Part shown: positions 1 through 8,835 of the stretch, piece by piece
Layout: each line of letters begins with the position of its first letter
How positions within the stretch are numbered: position 1 is the stretch's first letter
Source: Chryseobacterium sp. FP211-J200
GTDB lineage: Bacteria; Bacteroidota; Bacteroidia; Flavobacteriales; Weeksellaceae
Direction: 5' to 3'
DNA: 64,000 nucleotides
Assembly (NCBI RefSeq): GCF_001643375.1
Contig: NZ_LSHB01000012.1
Location: 1-64,000 of the forward strand
Notes under the pieces: generated by a model
What the model saw: only the letters and a program-made list of their open reading frames with translations
Database searches by the model: none
Told to the model about the DNA's origin: nothing
Program-made: the position numbers and the translations under genes

Positions 1-20
1 AGATTGATAGTCAATACAAT

Positions 21-37
21 ATACGAAATTTTCGTAT
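21..37. other. 17-base palindrome
   Basis: Perfect 8-base arms ATACGAAA and TTTCGTAT flank a single T. It lies in the 201 non-coding bases before the serine deaminase gene. It could be an operator or a hairpin belonging to a gene left of the window. No T-run follows, so it is not a clear terminator. I see no other feature in bases 1-201. Confidence 0.4.
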
Positions 38-201
38 TATGAGTAACCTTGTTTATAATGCACTACGGGTTAAAATGAAGATAATTGTTGATTAATATTC
101 AACATGTAGTTTCAACAGAAAACTTGATTCAAAGCTATTTTTCGGGATGAATTGCATAGACTTCAAAAATCAATTACTTTTACCGCAATCAATTTGTCTT
201 A

Positions 202-1620
202 ATGGAATCTATCAGTGTTTTTGATATCATAAAAATCGGAATCGGACCGTCATCTTCCCACACCATGGGACCTTGGAACGCAGCAAAAATGTTCCTGGAT
301 TTGGTTAAACGAACTCATTCTTTACAAGATGTGAAGGAAGTTTTTGTAGAATTCTTCGGTTCATTGGCAAAAACTGGTGTTGGTCACGGAACCGATATTG
401 CAGGAATGCTCGGCCTGAGTGGAGAAAATTTCCGAACAATCGATACCAATAAGATTGATGAGAAAATTGATAAAATAAAATCAGAACAAAAAATCAATCT
501 TGGCGGAGAGAATTGGTTACCATTTATTTACGGAAATCATTTAATTCTTAACAAAGAAAAATCCCTCGACTTTCATCCAAACGGAATGATTTTTAAGGTC
601 GTTTTTGAAAACGGACAAGAGTTCAGTCAAGATTATTATTCCGTGGGAGGCGGATTTGTAGCCACTACAGAAGATAATTCTATGGAAGACCGTTGTGTTC
701 GAACACTTTATCCTTGCCATCACGGCAGTGACATTCTGAAATACATCGAAAAACTTAAGCTTGATAAAATCTCCGATTTGGTTTTTCAAAATGAAGAATC
801 TTGGAGAACTCAGGAAGAAACTCGGCAAAAAGCTTTGGAAATTTGGGATAATATCAAAGATTGCGTTTATAAAAGCATCAACAAAAAAGGAATTCTTCCA
901 GGTGGTTTGAACGTTACAAGACGTGCTTCGGAAATGAACGAAAAACTACTCGGAACTCAGATTTATAAAAACAAAAATGAGTGGTTCGAAATGGTGAAAA
1001 ATCAAGAGAAAACATTCAGTTCTGTGACCAAGTGGGTGTCGTGTTTTGCATTGGCTGTGAACGAAGAAAATGCATCATTTGGAAGAATTATCACCGCGCC
1101 AACGAATGGTGCAAGTGGCGTGATTCCAGCTGTTTTGATGTATTCGCAAGTATTTACGGAGTTTAATACGGAAGAAGATATAATCAGGTTTCTTTTGGTT
1201 GCAGGAGAGATTGGGACTTTATTCAAAAAGAATGCAACTATTTCTGCAGCAATGGGAGGTTGCCAGGCAGAAGTTGGAGTTTCATCCGCAATGGCAGCGG
1301 CTGGACTTACGGAGATTTCTGGCGGAACGCCAGCTCAGGTTTTGATGGCGGCAGAAATTGCAATGGAACATCACCTCGGTTTGACTTGTGATCCAATTGG
1401 AGGATTGGTACAAATTCCTTGCATCGAACGTAATTCTATGGGTGCAATGAAGGCGATTACTGCAGCCTCATTAGCATTAGATGGTGACCCGACAAAAGCA
1501 AAAGTTTCATTGGACAGCGTTATAAAATCGATGTGGGAAACTGCATTGGATATGAATTCGAAATATAAAGAAACATCAGAGGGTGGTTTGGCTGTTGCTG
1601 TTAATGTGGCGGAATGTTAA
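202..1620 (+). CDS. sdaA: L-serine ammonia-lyase (serine deaminase), iron-sulfur type
   Basis: Cytoplasmic enzyme that deaminates L-serine to pyruvate and ammonia. At 472 residues it is the single-chain bacterial form. The N-terminal beta-domain starts with a GPSSSHTMGP motif near residue 15, and the alpha-domain carries the cluster-binding cysteines. Cys354 (in GGCQAEVG), Cys396 (in LTCDPIGG) and Cys407 (in QIPCIERN) are spaced 42 and 11 apart, as in the [4Fe-4S] ligands of E. coli SdaA. The ATG start directly precedes the conserved SVFDIIKIGIGPSSSHT. It stands alone, followed by a 248-base spacer. Identification is secure; physiological regulation cannot be read from the sequence. Confidence 0.96.
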   Translation: MESISVFDIIKIGIGPSSSHTMGPWNAAKMFLDLVKRTHSLQDVKEVFVEFFGSLAKTGVGHGTDIAGMLGLSGENFRTIDTNKIDEKIDKIKSEQKINLGGENWLPFIYGNHLILNKEKSLDFHPNGMIFKVVFENGQEFSQDYYSVGGGFVATTEDNSMEDRCVRTLYPCHHGSDILKYIEKLKLDKISDLVFQNEESWRTQEETRQKALEIWDNIKDCVYKSINKKGILPGGLNVTRRASEMNEKLLGTQIYKNKNEWFEMVKNQEKTFSSVTKWVSCFALAVNEENASFGRIITAPTNGASGVIPAVLMYSQVFTEFNTEEDIIRFLLVAGEIGTLFKKNATISAAMGGCQAEVGVSSAMAAAGLTEISGGTPAQVLMAAEIAMEHHLGLTCDPIGGLVQIPCIERNSMGAMKAITAASLALDGDPTKAKVSLDSVIKSMWETALDMNSKYKETSEGGLAVAVNVAEC

Positions 1621-1627
1621 TGAAAAT

Positions 1628-1670
1628 CTGACATCAAAAATGTCAGGCTGAGGTTCTCGAAGACATATAA
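1628..1670. repeat. Hairpin and TGTCA...CTCGAAGACA repeat-like sequence
   Basis: CTGACAT (1628-1634) and ATGTCAG (1640-1646) form a perfect 7-base hairpin. It runs into a TGTCAGGCTGAGGTTCTCGA segment resembling the TGTCACCCTGAG...TCGAAGG dispersed repeats common in this phylum. It sits just after sdaA and lacks a T-run. The rest of the 1621-1868 spacer is AT-rich and ends with the helicase promoter. Confidence 0.45.
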
Positions 1671-1812
1671 AAATTTAAGCGAAGCTTTTCAAATTAAAAG
1701 GTTAGATTATGTAAGCAACGCAAAAATGAATTGTACTATAAATCTAGTTTCTAAAACCTATCTTTCCAATATTAATTTTACGTAATAAATAATCCTTAAA
1801 AATACAGGCAGT

Positions 1813-1842
1813 TTGTTATCAAAAATAAAAAGTGTATCTTTG
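1813..1842 (+). promoter_or_regulatory. Flavobacterial promoter for the DEAD-box helicase
   Basis: TTG at 1813-1815 and TATCTTTG at 1835-1842 are separated by 19 bases. This fits the Bacteroidota consensus TTG-N17-23-TAnnTTTG. The predicted start of transcription is about 20 bases before the ATG at 1869. Confidence 0.75.
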
Positions 1843-1868
1843 CACCAATTATTAGACGATCTTTTTAA

Positions 1869-3596
1869 ATGAATTTATTTACGGAATCCAATCTTAGCGC
1901 TGAAGTTCTTCAGGCGATTGGCGACCTCGGCTTCGTAGAGCCGACAGAAATCCAAAAACAGACTATTCCTTTTATCTCCACAGATACACGCGATCTTATC
2001 GCACTTGCGGCAACAGGAACAGGCAAAACAGCAGCGTTTTCGCTTCCGATTTTGGATATGATAGACGACAAGAGTCGTAAAATCCAATTTTTGGTCCTTT
2101 GCCCTACTAGAGAACTTTGCCTCCAGATCACCAAAGACATCAAAAACTATACTAAATACCTGAGAGACATCAAGACTACAGCAGTCTATGGTGGTAGCAG
2201 TATTATGGATCAGATCAAATCTCTTAGAGAGAAACCACAGATCATCGTGGGAACTCCAGGACGTGTGATCGACATGATCAACAGAAAAGCATTGGACTTT
2301 TCTGAAGCGCAATGGGTAGTTTTAGACGAAGCTGACGAAATGCTTTCTATGGGTTTCAAAGATGATTTGGAAACTATACTAAGAGAAACGCCAGATACAA
2401 AGCAAACTTTCCTTTTCTCCGCTACAATGAGCAAAGAAGTGGAACGTATTTCTAAAAATTATTTGACAACACCTCACAGGATTACTGTTGGGTCTGTCAA
2501 TGAAGTTAAGAAAAACATCACGCATGAATTTTATGTCGTTGGTTACAGACAGAAGAAAGAAGCTCTTAAAAGGCTGATCGATGCTAATCCAAACCAATAT
2601 TCCATTATTTTCTGTAGAACAAGAATGGAAACTCAGGAGGTTGCAGACTTCTTGATGCAGAATGGTTATGCGGCAGATGCACTTCACGGTGATCTTTCGC
2701 AAGCTCAAAGAGATACAGTAATGAAGAAATTCAGACTGAAAAACATCGATATTTTGGTAGCGACAGATGTTGCGGCTAGAGGATTGGATGTAGATTCTTT
2801 GACGCACGTGATCCATTTCTCTTTACCAGATGATCCGGAAGTTTTCGTTCACAGAAGTGGAAGAACAGGACGTGCAGGTAAAAAAGGAATCTCTATGACT
2901 TTGGCAAAACCAGAGGAGAGTAGAAAAATGAAACAGATCAAGGCTGAAACCAAGATCGAGATCGTTGAGAAAAAAATCCCTACTGGAAAAGAAATTATCA
3001 AAGCTCAAGTTGGCGGTGTTTTTGAAAAGTTATTGACGGAGCACGTTGATGTGATCGATTTTGACGAGAGCTTGATCCCAGATCTTTCAGCTTTTACAAA
3101 AGAGCAGTTGGTAAGCCAATTATTGCAATTCCAATTGAAAGAAATGGCTACTTATTATCAGAATAGTAATGATCTTGCTGATCAGAAATTCGGTAACAGT
3201 AGAGATGACAAACCAGGAAGAAGAGATAGAGACGGAAGAGATAGAGATGGCAGAGGATCCAGAGATGGTGGTTCTTTCCGTGACAGAGATGGCAGAGGAG
3301 ACCGTGGTGGATCTAGAGACGGCGGTAGAGACCGTAAGCCTAGACGTAACAATGAGGACATGGTAAGATTCTTCTTCAACCTTGGAAAAAGAGACCAATT
3401 GAAGAAAGTGGACATGCTGGAGATCATAAACAAAGCGACTTCTAAATCCAAAAAGAGAGCCGATATCGGTGAAATAGAAATTCTTGATAAGTTCAGTTTC
3501 TTCGAAATTGAAAAATCTTACAAGAATGAAGTTATGGATGGATTAACTAGTATGAAGTTTCGGGGAAAAGAAATGAGAGCAGAAGTTGCCCAATAA
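1869..3596 (+). CDS. deaD: DEAD-box RNA helicase, CsdA/DeaD-like
   Basis: ATP-dependent RNA helicase expected to act in ribosome assembly and RNA turnover, especially in the cold. Motif I (ATGTGKT) is at residues 48-54, DEAD near 153, SAT near 184 and HRSGRTGRAG near 326. Residues about 446-494 are a basic Asp/Arg/Gly repeat tract, a disordered RNA-binding tail. A DbpA-type RNA-binding domain follows at about 497-570. This order (helicase core, dimerisation segment, RG tail, DbpA-like domain) matches DeaD/CsdA rather than RhlE. It has its own promoter and terminator, so it is monocistronic. The choice between deaD and csdA naming is only convention. Confidence 0.93.
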   Translation: MNLFTESNLSAEVLQAIGDLGFVEPTEIQKQTIPFISTDTRDLIALAATGTGKTAAFSLPILDMIDDKSRKIQFLVLCPTRELCLQITKDIKNYTKYLRDIKTTAVYGGSSIMDQIKSLREKPQIIVGTPGRVIDMINRKALDFSEAQWVVLDEADEMLSMGFKDDLETILRETPDTKQTFLFSATMSKEVERISKNYLTTPHRITVGSVNEVKKNITHEFYVVGYRQKKEALKRLIDANPNQYSIIFCRTRMETQEVADFLMQNGYAADALHGDLSQAQRDTVMKKFRLKNIDILVATDVAARGLDVDSLTHVIHFSLPDDPEVFVHRSGRTGRAGKKGISMTLAKPEESRKMKQIKAETKIEIVEKKIPTGKEIIKAQVGGVFEKLLTEHVDVIDFDESLIPDLSAFTKEQLVSQLLQFQLKEMATYYQNSNDLADQKFGNSRDDKPGRRDRDGRDRDGRGSRDGGSFRDRDGRGDRGGSRDGGRDRKPRRNNEDMVRFFFNLGKRDQLKKVDMLEIINKATSKSKKRADIGEIEILDKFSFFEIEKSYKNEVMDGLTSMKFRGKEMRAEVAQ

Positions 3597-3632
3597 GAAC
3601 AAAACCCGAAAATAAAATAAAATATTTTACGT

Positions 3633-3658
3633 AAAAACCTGCTAATCAGCAGGTTTTT
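3633..3658 (+). terminator. Rho-independent terminator after the helicase gene
   Basis: Arms AAAAACCTGCT and AGCAGGTTTTT (11 bp, 4-base loop AATC) end in a T-run, 36 bases after the helicase stop codon. Confidence 0.85.
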
Positions 3659-3745
3659 GTGTGTTTTAATCTTAATGAAAAATTAATATAAAAGTTTTTC
3701 GTTAAGGTTTTTTTGTTTCATATTTGCAGAAATTAAAGCAAAATA

Positions 3746-4384
3746 ATGGGAATAGGTAATATTTTCAGAGCATTTCAGCCGAAAGATAAAATCTTTTTTG
3801 ATCTGTTTCTTCGTGTAGCAGATAACTTAGTAGAGATGTCAAAAACATTTCACGATGGGTTACTGGAGTTTGATATCAATGACGAAACGTTGTTGAATCA
3901 AATGAGTGATTACGAACACAAATTGGATGATCTTACACACGAGATCTTCGTACAATTAGGCGAGAACTTCATCACACCATTTGACAGGGAAGATATCAAC
4001 TATCTCGCATCTGGTTTGGATGATATTGCAGATTACATCTACGCTTCTGCAAAATATATTTATCTTTACAAAAGTCCTGAGAACAAAGTGTATTCTGAGT
4101 TTTCATTGTTGATCCACAAATGTTGTATCGAGATCAAGAAAGCTTTGGAAAACCTGAAAGATTTCAAAAATCCGGACGAGGTAAGAGAATCTTGTATCAA
4201 GATCAACTCTTACGAGAATATTGCAGACGATGTTTTGAGCCAAGCTATTGTGAAGTTATTTGAGACCAATGATGCATTGTTGATCATCAAACAGAAATCG
4301 ATCCTTGACTATCTAGAGATCGTTACAGACAAAGCAGAAGATGTTGCCAACACAATGGAAAGCATAGTTATCAAATACGCATAA
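3746..4384 (+). CDS. DUF47 (PhoU-like) phosphate transport regulator
   Basis: All-helical cytoplasmic protein of 212 residues, the usual DUF47 length. Members of this family (YkaA-like) resemble PhoU and are almost always encoded beside a low-affinity Pit phosphate transporter, which they are thought to modulate. That gene follows here after 24 bases, so the two form an operon. The sequence shows long amphipathic helices rich in Asp/Glu and no signal peptide. A TCATATTTG sequence at 3717-3725 is a weak promoter candidate. The biochemical mechanism of this family is not settled. Confidence 0.88.
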   Translation: MGIGNIFRAFQPKDKIFFDLFLRVADNLVEMSKTFHDGLLEFDINDETLLNQMSDYEHKLDDLTHEIFVQLGENFITPFDREDINYLASGLDDIADYIYASAKYIYLYKSPENKVYSEFSLLIHKCCIEIKKALENLKDFKNPDEVRESCIKINSYENIADDVLSQAIVKLFETNDALLIIKQKSILDYLEIVTDKAEDVANTMESIVIKYA

Positions 4385-4408
4385 AAAGCAGTATCAAAAA
4401 ATAAACGA

Positions 4409-5551
4409 ATGGAATTTCCAATTCTACTAATTATCATTATCGCGCTTGCGTTAATATTTGATTATATCAATGGTTTTCACGATGCAGCTAACTCCATCGC
4501 AACCATTGTTTCTACAAAAGTACTGACGCCTTTTCAAGCTGTTCTTTGGGCAGCATTTTGGAACTTTGCCGCGTTTTTCATTGCCGCTTACGTGGTAGGC
4601 GAATTCAAAATTGGTAATACGATTGCCAAGACCGTGGATGAAAACTTCATCACGCTGGAAGTTATCTTCTCAGGACTTATCGCAGCCATTGCTTGGAATC
4701 TACTAACTTGGTGGTTCGGGATTCCGTCTTCATCATCGCATACGTTGATTGGTGGATTTATCGGCGCAGCATTGATGCACGCTTTGATCACCGATTATCA
4801 TTTGATCGCTATCACACATCCTGATTATTCATTTTTCGAAAAGGCTTATCAGGCATTTGTACAGCTTTTCACGCAGAATGTAGTCAAGTATAAAGTGGTG
4901 ATCCCTATTTTCCTATTTATCTTTATGGCACCGCTTATCGGTATGGCGATCTCAATTATCATTACATTGATCATCGTTAATATCTGTAAAAGAGCAAATC
5001 CACATAAAGCGGAACGCGTCTTCAAAAAATTGCAGTTGGTTTCTTCAGCGTTATTCAGTCTTGGACACGGGACCAATGATGCTCAGAAAGTAATGGGAAT
5101 CATTGGAGCAGCGATGATCTATTTCCACGTGAATATGATGAAAGATCCATTGTACCTTAATATTCCTGAAGCAGAAAGATTCAACTTTTTTGCTGAACAT
5201 TACCTTTGGGTGCCAGTGGTTTCTTTCTTAGCAATCGCTTTGGGGACGATGAGTGGTGGTTGGAAGATCATCAAGACGATGGGAACCAGGATTACGAAAG
5301 TAACGCCATTGGAAGGTGTTGCGGCAGAAACAGCGGGTGCTATTACGCTTTTCATTACAGAACAATTGAGAATTCCAGTTTCTACGACACACACTGTTAC
5401 TGGTGCGATCATCGGAGTTGGATTGACGAAGAGAGTTTCGGCTGTAAGATGGGGGATTACTGTTAGTTTGCTTTGGGCTTGGATCCTTACGATTCCGATC
5501 AGCGCCATCGTTGCAGGAATTACTTATCTGCTTTTTGTATTGGTATTTTAA
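4409..5551 (+). CDS. pitA: Inorganic phosphate transporter, Pit family
   Basis: Inner-membrane cation/phosphate symporter of 380 residues with about ten hydrophobic segments. Both halves carry the family signature: DYINGFHDAANS at about residues 18-29 and LGHGTNDAQKVMG near 218-230. This internal duplication is typical of the PiT/PHO-4 family. It is second in an operon with the DUF47 regulator. Its stop codon overlaps the stop of the convergent response regulator gene by 4 bases, leaving no room for a terminator between them. Confidence 0.93.
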   Translation: MEFPILLIIIIALALIFDYINGFHDAANSIATIVSTKVLTPFQAVLWAAFWNFAAFFIAAYVVGEFKIGNTIAKTVDENFITLEVIFSGLIAAIAWNLLTWWFGIPSSSSHTLIGGFIGAALMHALITDYHLIAITHPDYSFFEKAYQAFVQLFTQNVVKYKVVIPIFLFIFMAPLIGMAISIIITLIIVNICKRANPHKAERVFKKLQLVSSALFSLGHGTNDAQKVMGIIGAAMIYFHVNMMKDPLYLNIPEAERFNFFAEHYLWVPVVSFLAIALGTMSGGWKIIKTMGTRITKVTPLEGVAAETAGAITLFITEQLRIPVSTTHTVTGAIIGVGLTKRVSAVRWGITVSLLWAWILTIPISAIVAGITYLLFVLVF

Positions 5552-6234
5552 TATTCCAATAGACTCTTAATGTGATCTTTGTAGTTTCTTCCGATAGGAA
5601 TAGATGTTCCTTGAATTTCTACAGATTGTGAATCAAAAAAGTCTATTTTGGATTTTGAAACAATAAAAGAACGATGAATACGGATAAAATTTGAAGGCAG
5701 AGTTTTTTCCAGTTCACTAATAGAATGTCTGGTTATGATTGTTCTTTCTTTTAACACAATTTTGATATTCTCTTTTTGACTTTCGATAAAAAGAATCTCA
5801 TGAACCTGAATTTTTGCTCTTTTTTTATTAACAGTAAAGAACAAAAATTCAGGTTCATTTGTTATTTTACTTTCTGTTTTCGCAGTTGGTAAAGCTTTTT
5901 GAACCGCTGATACAAACCTTTCAAACGAAATAGGCTTGAGGAGATAGTCCAAAACCTGATACTGATAACTTTCTACAGCAAACTCGTGATAAGCTGTTGT
6001 AATGATGACTTTAGGCGGATTCTTGATTGCAGATAAAAAATCCAGACCTTTAATTTTTGGCAAGTGAAGATCCAGAAACATCAGATCGATTTTGTTTTCA
6101 TTGAGTTTTTGCATCGCACTGATCGCATCATTGCAAACGGCAATTAACTCCAAAAAAGGAATCTGCTGGATGTAATCCTTCATTATATTGACGGCCAGAG
6201 GCTCATCTTCAACTATTATACATTTCAGGTTCAT
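5548..6234 (-). CDS. LytTR-type response regulator
   Basis: Response regulator of 228 residues. The receiver domain at residues 1-115 has the acidic pocket E9-D10 and the phospho-acceptor D55 in LMFLDLHLP. A LytTR DNA-binding domain occupies roughly residues 130-228, containing the RIHRSFIV and PIGRNYKDHI signatures. Its start overlaps the 3' end of the histidine kinase gene by 26 bases, so the two are translationally coupled and act as a pair. Targets are unknown; the divergent Kelch gene 1.2 kb away is only a candidate. Confidence 0.94.
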   Translation of the reverse strand: MNLKCIIVEDEPLAVNIMKDYIQQIPFLELIAVCNDAISAMQKLNENKIDLMFLDLHLPKIKGLDFLSAIKNPPKVIITTAYHEFAVESYQYQVLDYLLKPISFERFVSAVQKALPTAKTESKITNEPEFLFFTVNKKRAKIQVHEILFIESQKENIKIVLKERTIITRHSISELEKTLPSNFIRIHRSFIVSKSKIDFFDSQSVEIQGTSIPIGRNYKDHIKSLLEY

Positions 6235-7273
6235 AGGAATTCAGATTGATGTAAAGTGTTGCTGTGAATATATTATTTTCTGATTCGGTTTGCAAACGGA
6301 AATCATTGTAAACCAATTTCAGTTGTCTTTCAACATTAATCAAACCAATGCCTTTACTTTTTTCATTATCATTTTTTTCAAAAGAATTAATGACGCTATA
6401 ATTTAAAATATTATTATCAATTTCAAGATTGATATTAATGAATTTATCATCCGTACTCTCACTAGCGCCGTGTTTGAACGCATTTTCTAAAAAAGGAAGT
6501 AATATTAAAGGTAAAACCAATTCCTGATTATCTGTGAACGTATTCCGAAATTCAATTTTCAAACGCTCATCAAAGCGTATTTTCTGAATTTCCAGATAAG
6601 TGTTCATAAACTGAATTTCCTTCGAAATAGGAATGAATTTTTCCTTCGTTTCATACAACATAAACCGCAAAAGACTCGACAACTTTAAGATTACATCGGC
6701 CGTTTTATCGGATTTTTCCCTTGCGAGAGAATAGACATTATTAAGTGTGTTAAACAAAAAATGCGGATTGATTTGAGATTTCAGGAAATTAAGTTCTGCT
6801 TCTGTCTTTTCTTTCATTAATAATATTTCCCGTTGTTTCAGTTTTTGACTGGCAGAATATTCATAAAGTGCGATCATTACGCAAGCCAGGAAAATCTTGT
6901 CCATAAAAGAATTTAAAATTCCGCCGTAACCATAAATTCCGACAATCTCAAGATGCGGATAAATAAAAGGTACAATGAAATGAACCAGAAAAACATAGCC
7001 AAGAACCGAAAATAATATTAATGTAACTGATAATGATATGATTAATTTGATGTTACTTTTCGTATGCCTGAATCTCGAAATGAAATACAACATCAAATAT
7101 CCCATAGGCATTTTGATAAGCAATATCGTCAGAAATTCTTCCCAAAAAGCGTGAACAAAAGTAGAGTAGACCGACTGCTTGTACTGGATTTCCATCCAAT
7201 AATATTCGGTGTAAACTTCTAATATCAAATAGAATAGCCAAAAAATGAAATGCCTTACGAATCGTTTTTTCAT
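6209..7273 (-). CDS. LytS/YehU-type sensor histidine kinase
   Basis: Membrane sensor kinase of 354 residues. The N-terminal half has about four membrane segments and no extracytoplasmic sensor domain of any size. The C-terminal half has the His_kinase box QINPHFLFNTLNNVYSLA and the ATP-binding N-box LPLILLPFLENAFKHGA. It lies upstream of, and overlaps, its LytTR partner. This is the short, ligand-unknown class that is common in Bacteroidota. Confidence 0.92.
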   Translation of the reverse strand: MKKRFVRHFIFWLFYLILEVYTEYYWMEIQYKQSVYSTFVHAFWEEFLTILLIKMPMGYLMLYFISRFRHTKSNIKLIISLSVTLILFSVLGYVFLVHFIVPFIYPHLEIVGIYGYGGILNSFMDKIFLACVMIALYEYSASQKLKQREILLMKEKTEAELNFLKSQINPHFLFNTLNNVYSLAREKSDKTADVILKLSSLLRFMLYETKEKFIPISKEIQFMNTYLEIQKIRFDERLKIEFRNTFTDNQELVLPLILLPFLENAFKHGASESTDDKFININLEIDNNILNYSVINSFEKNDNEKSKGIGLINVERQLKLVYNDFRLQTESENNIFTATLYINLNSYEPEMYNS

Positions 7274-7473
7274 AAAGTAAAACTACGTTTTTTAGCTTTC
7301 CGATTTTCAGGATTGTCACGAACTACAGTTTTTCATAAACCAATGATTCTCTTTTTGACATAAACAAATGTGATGTTATTGAACGACTTAAAAAGGTTGT
7401 GTGTAATTCCTGATAAGCTTTGTATTGTGAATGACTTTTTTCAATCTTTTTACAAGTTAATTTTAATAAAAAA

Positions 7474-8721
7474 ATGAAAAAATCACTATTATTTATTTTG
7501 ACGTTTGTCTTTTGCGAAATGTTCTTTGGGCAATGGACAACAGGAGCAGATATGCCGGAAGGAATACGAGCAGGAAACTCAATTTCTTATTCTGACGCAA
7601 ACAACAATGCTTATATGTACGTTATTGGCGGTAGAAACGACCAGGAAATTATCTCGAACAAAACCTATCGTTACAACATCAGAACCAATACTTGGGATAC
7701 AAAACAGAATGTTCCCACACCGATTTTAGGAGCTGCAAGTGCAAGAATTGGAGATAACATCTTCATCATCGGTGGAATGGTTACAACGCCAGGAACGGTT
7801 ACACGGAAAGTTTATAAGTACAATATTGAAAATGATATCTGGAGTAACGTGGCAGATTTTCCGAGAGCATTTACAGACGGCGATGCGGTTCCTTATCAGG
7901 ACAGTTTGATTTATGTGGTTGGAAGTTATAATTCTGAGAAGACTTTTGTTTATAATATTAATAAAAATAAATGGCGGGAATGCAATGCTGTTCCTTCGCC
8001 GGGAACTTCACTTTCTTACGGTGCGCTTTCGGTTTCTGGAAATAAATTGGTTTATGTTGGCGGTTCAAACGGAACTTTTTCCGCAACTTATTGGAACAAT
8101 GTCTGGATTGGAGAAATAGACCAGAATAACCGTTCGGTTGTTAATTGGACACAGGGAACTAACTTTCCAGGTCAGACCCGTACTTTCTTTGAACTTCAAC
8201 CTTGGAATAATGGTTTGATACTCATTGGTGGAACTACGAACAATACTTTTGATACTTATACCGATGAAAATTACTTTTTTGATGCTGAAAATAATATCTG
8301 GACTCAACTCACTAATAAACCAACGGCCTGGAACACTGGAAACGCATCGTCAATTTTTCTTGATGGCAGTTGGAAATTGATTTGTTCCGGAGGATTTGAA
8401 CAGGAATATTTGAAAAAAACTGAAATCTATACACAAGAAAATTTATCTGTTTCCGATGATAAAGCTTGTCATTTGAAAAATTTGAAAACCATAAGTGGAA
8501 CTCGTCCGGGACTTAATTTTTGTCTTTCCGAGAACGGAGAAACGCATCTTACGATTTGGGATATGCAAGGTAGAAAACTGAGAAAGGAATCAAAAGTTGC
8601 GGATAAAAAAGGAACGCATTCGGTTTCGCTTGCCAATGAAGGCCTTAAAAGCGGATTATATATTATTAATTTGAATCAAAATCAAAATTCGGTTTCAAAA
8701 AAAATTCAGATAGTTAATTGA
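7474..8721 (+). CDS. Secreted Kelch-repeat protein with T9SS sorting domain
   Basis: Predicted extracellular protein of 415 residues. The signal peptide at residues 1-20 ends in FFGQ. Residues about 25-320 contain Kelch-type blades with recurring IGG and VGG turns and Trp-containing motifs (NTWD, NIWS, NIWT), giving a beta-propeller. The last 80 residues form a type A sorting domain (LTIWDMQGRKLRKES...GLYIINL...KKIQIVN), which directs export by the type IX system. Its ligand is unknown. It is divergent from the LytS/LytTR pair, with a 200-base spacer between them. Confidence 0.9.
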   Translation: MKKSLLFILTFVFCEMFFGQWTTGADMPEGIRAGNSISYSDANNNAYMYVIGGRNDQEIISNKTYRYNIRTNTWDTKQNVPTPILGAASARIGDNIFIIGGMVTTPGTVTRKVYKYNIENDIWSNVADFPRAFTDGDAVPYQDSLIYVVGSYNSEKTFVYNINKNKWRECNAVPSPGTSLSYGALSVSGNKLVYVGGSNGTFSATYWNNVWIGEIDQNNRSVVNWTQGTNFPGQTRTFFELQPWNNGLILIGGTTNNTFDTYTDENYFFDAENNIWTQLTNKPTAWNTGNASSIFLDGSWKLICSGGFEQEYLKKTEIYTQENLSVSDDKACHLKNLKTISGTRPGLNFCLSENGETHLTIWDMQGRKLRKESKVADKKGTHSVSLANEGLKSGLYIINLNQNQNSVSKKIQIVN

Positions 8722-8757
8722 TTTTGGGTGATTAAATATTAAATTCAATTTCAAAGA

Positions 8758-8790
8758 AATACTCTGGCAGTTTGTCGGAGTATTTTATTT
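8758..8790 (+). terminator. Terminator after the Kelch gene
   Basis: AATACTC (8758-8764) pairs with GAGTATT (8778-8784), with further pairing of GGCA and TGTC inside, followed by a T-rich tail. It overlaps the -33 region of the next promoter. Confidence 0.7.
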
Positions 8791-8817
8791 GAAAAGTGTT
8801 TAAAAATCGTATTTTTG
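8789..8817 (+). promoter_or_regulatory. Promoter for the polyprenyl synthase gene
   Basis: TTG at 8789-8791 and TATTTTTG at 8810-8817, spacer 18 bases. The boxes match the flavobacterial consensus, 18 bases before the ATG. Confidence 0.75.
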
Positions 8818-8835
8818 CCTCAAACAAGTTTTTAA

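Noticed and set aside
3120-3451. Several open frames on both strands over the Arg/Gly/Asp repeat tract of the deaD gene
   Set aside because: They arise from the repetitive GC-biased codons of the tail; no homology or start signals, and the helicase frame explains the DNA.
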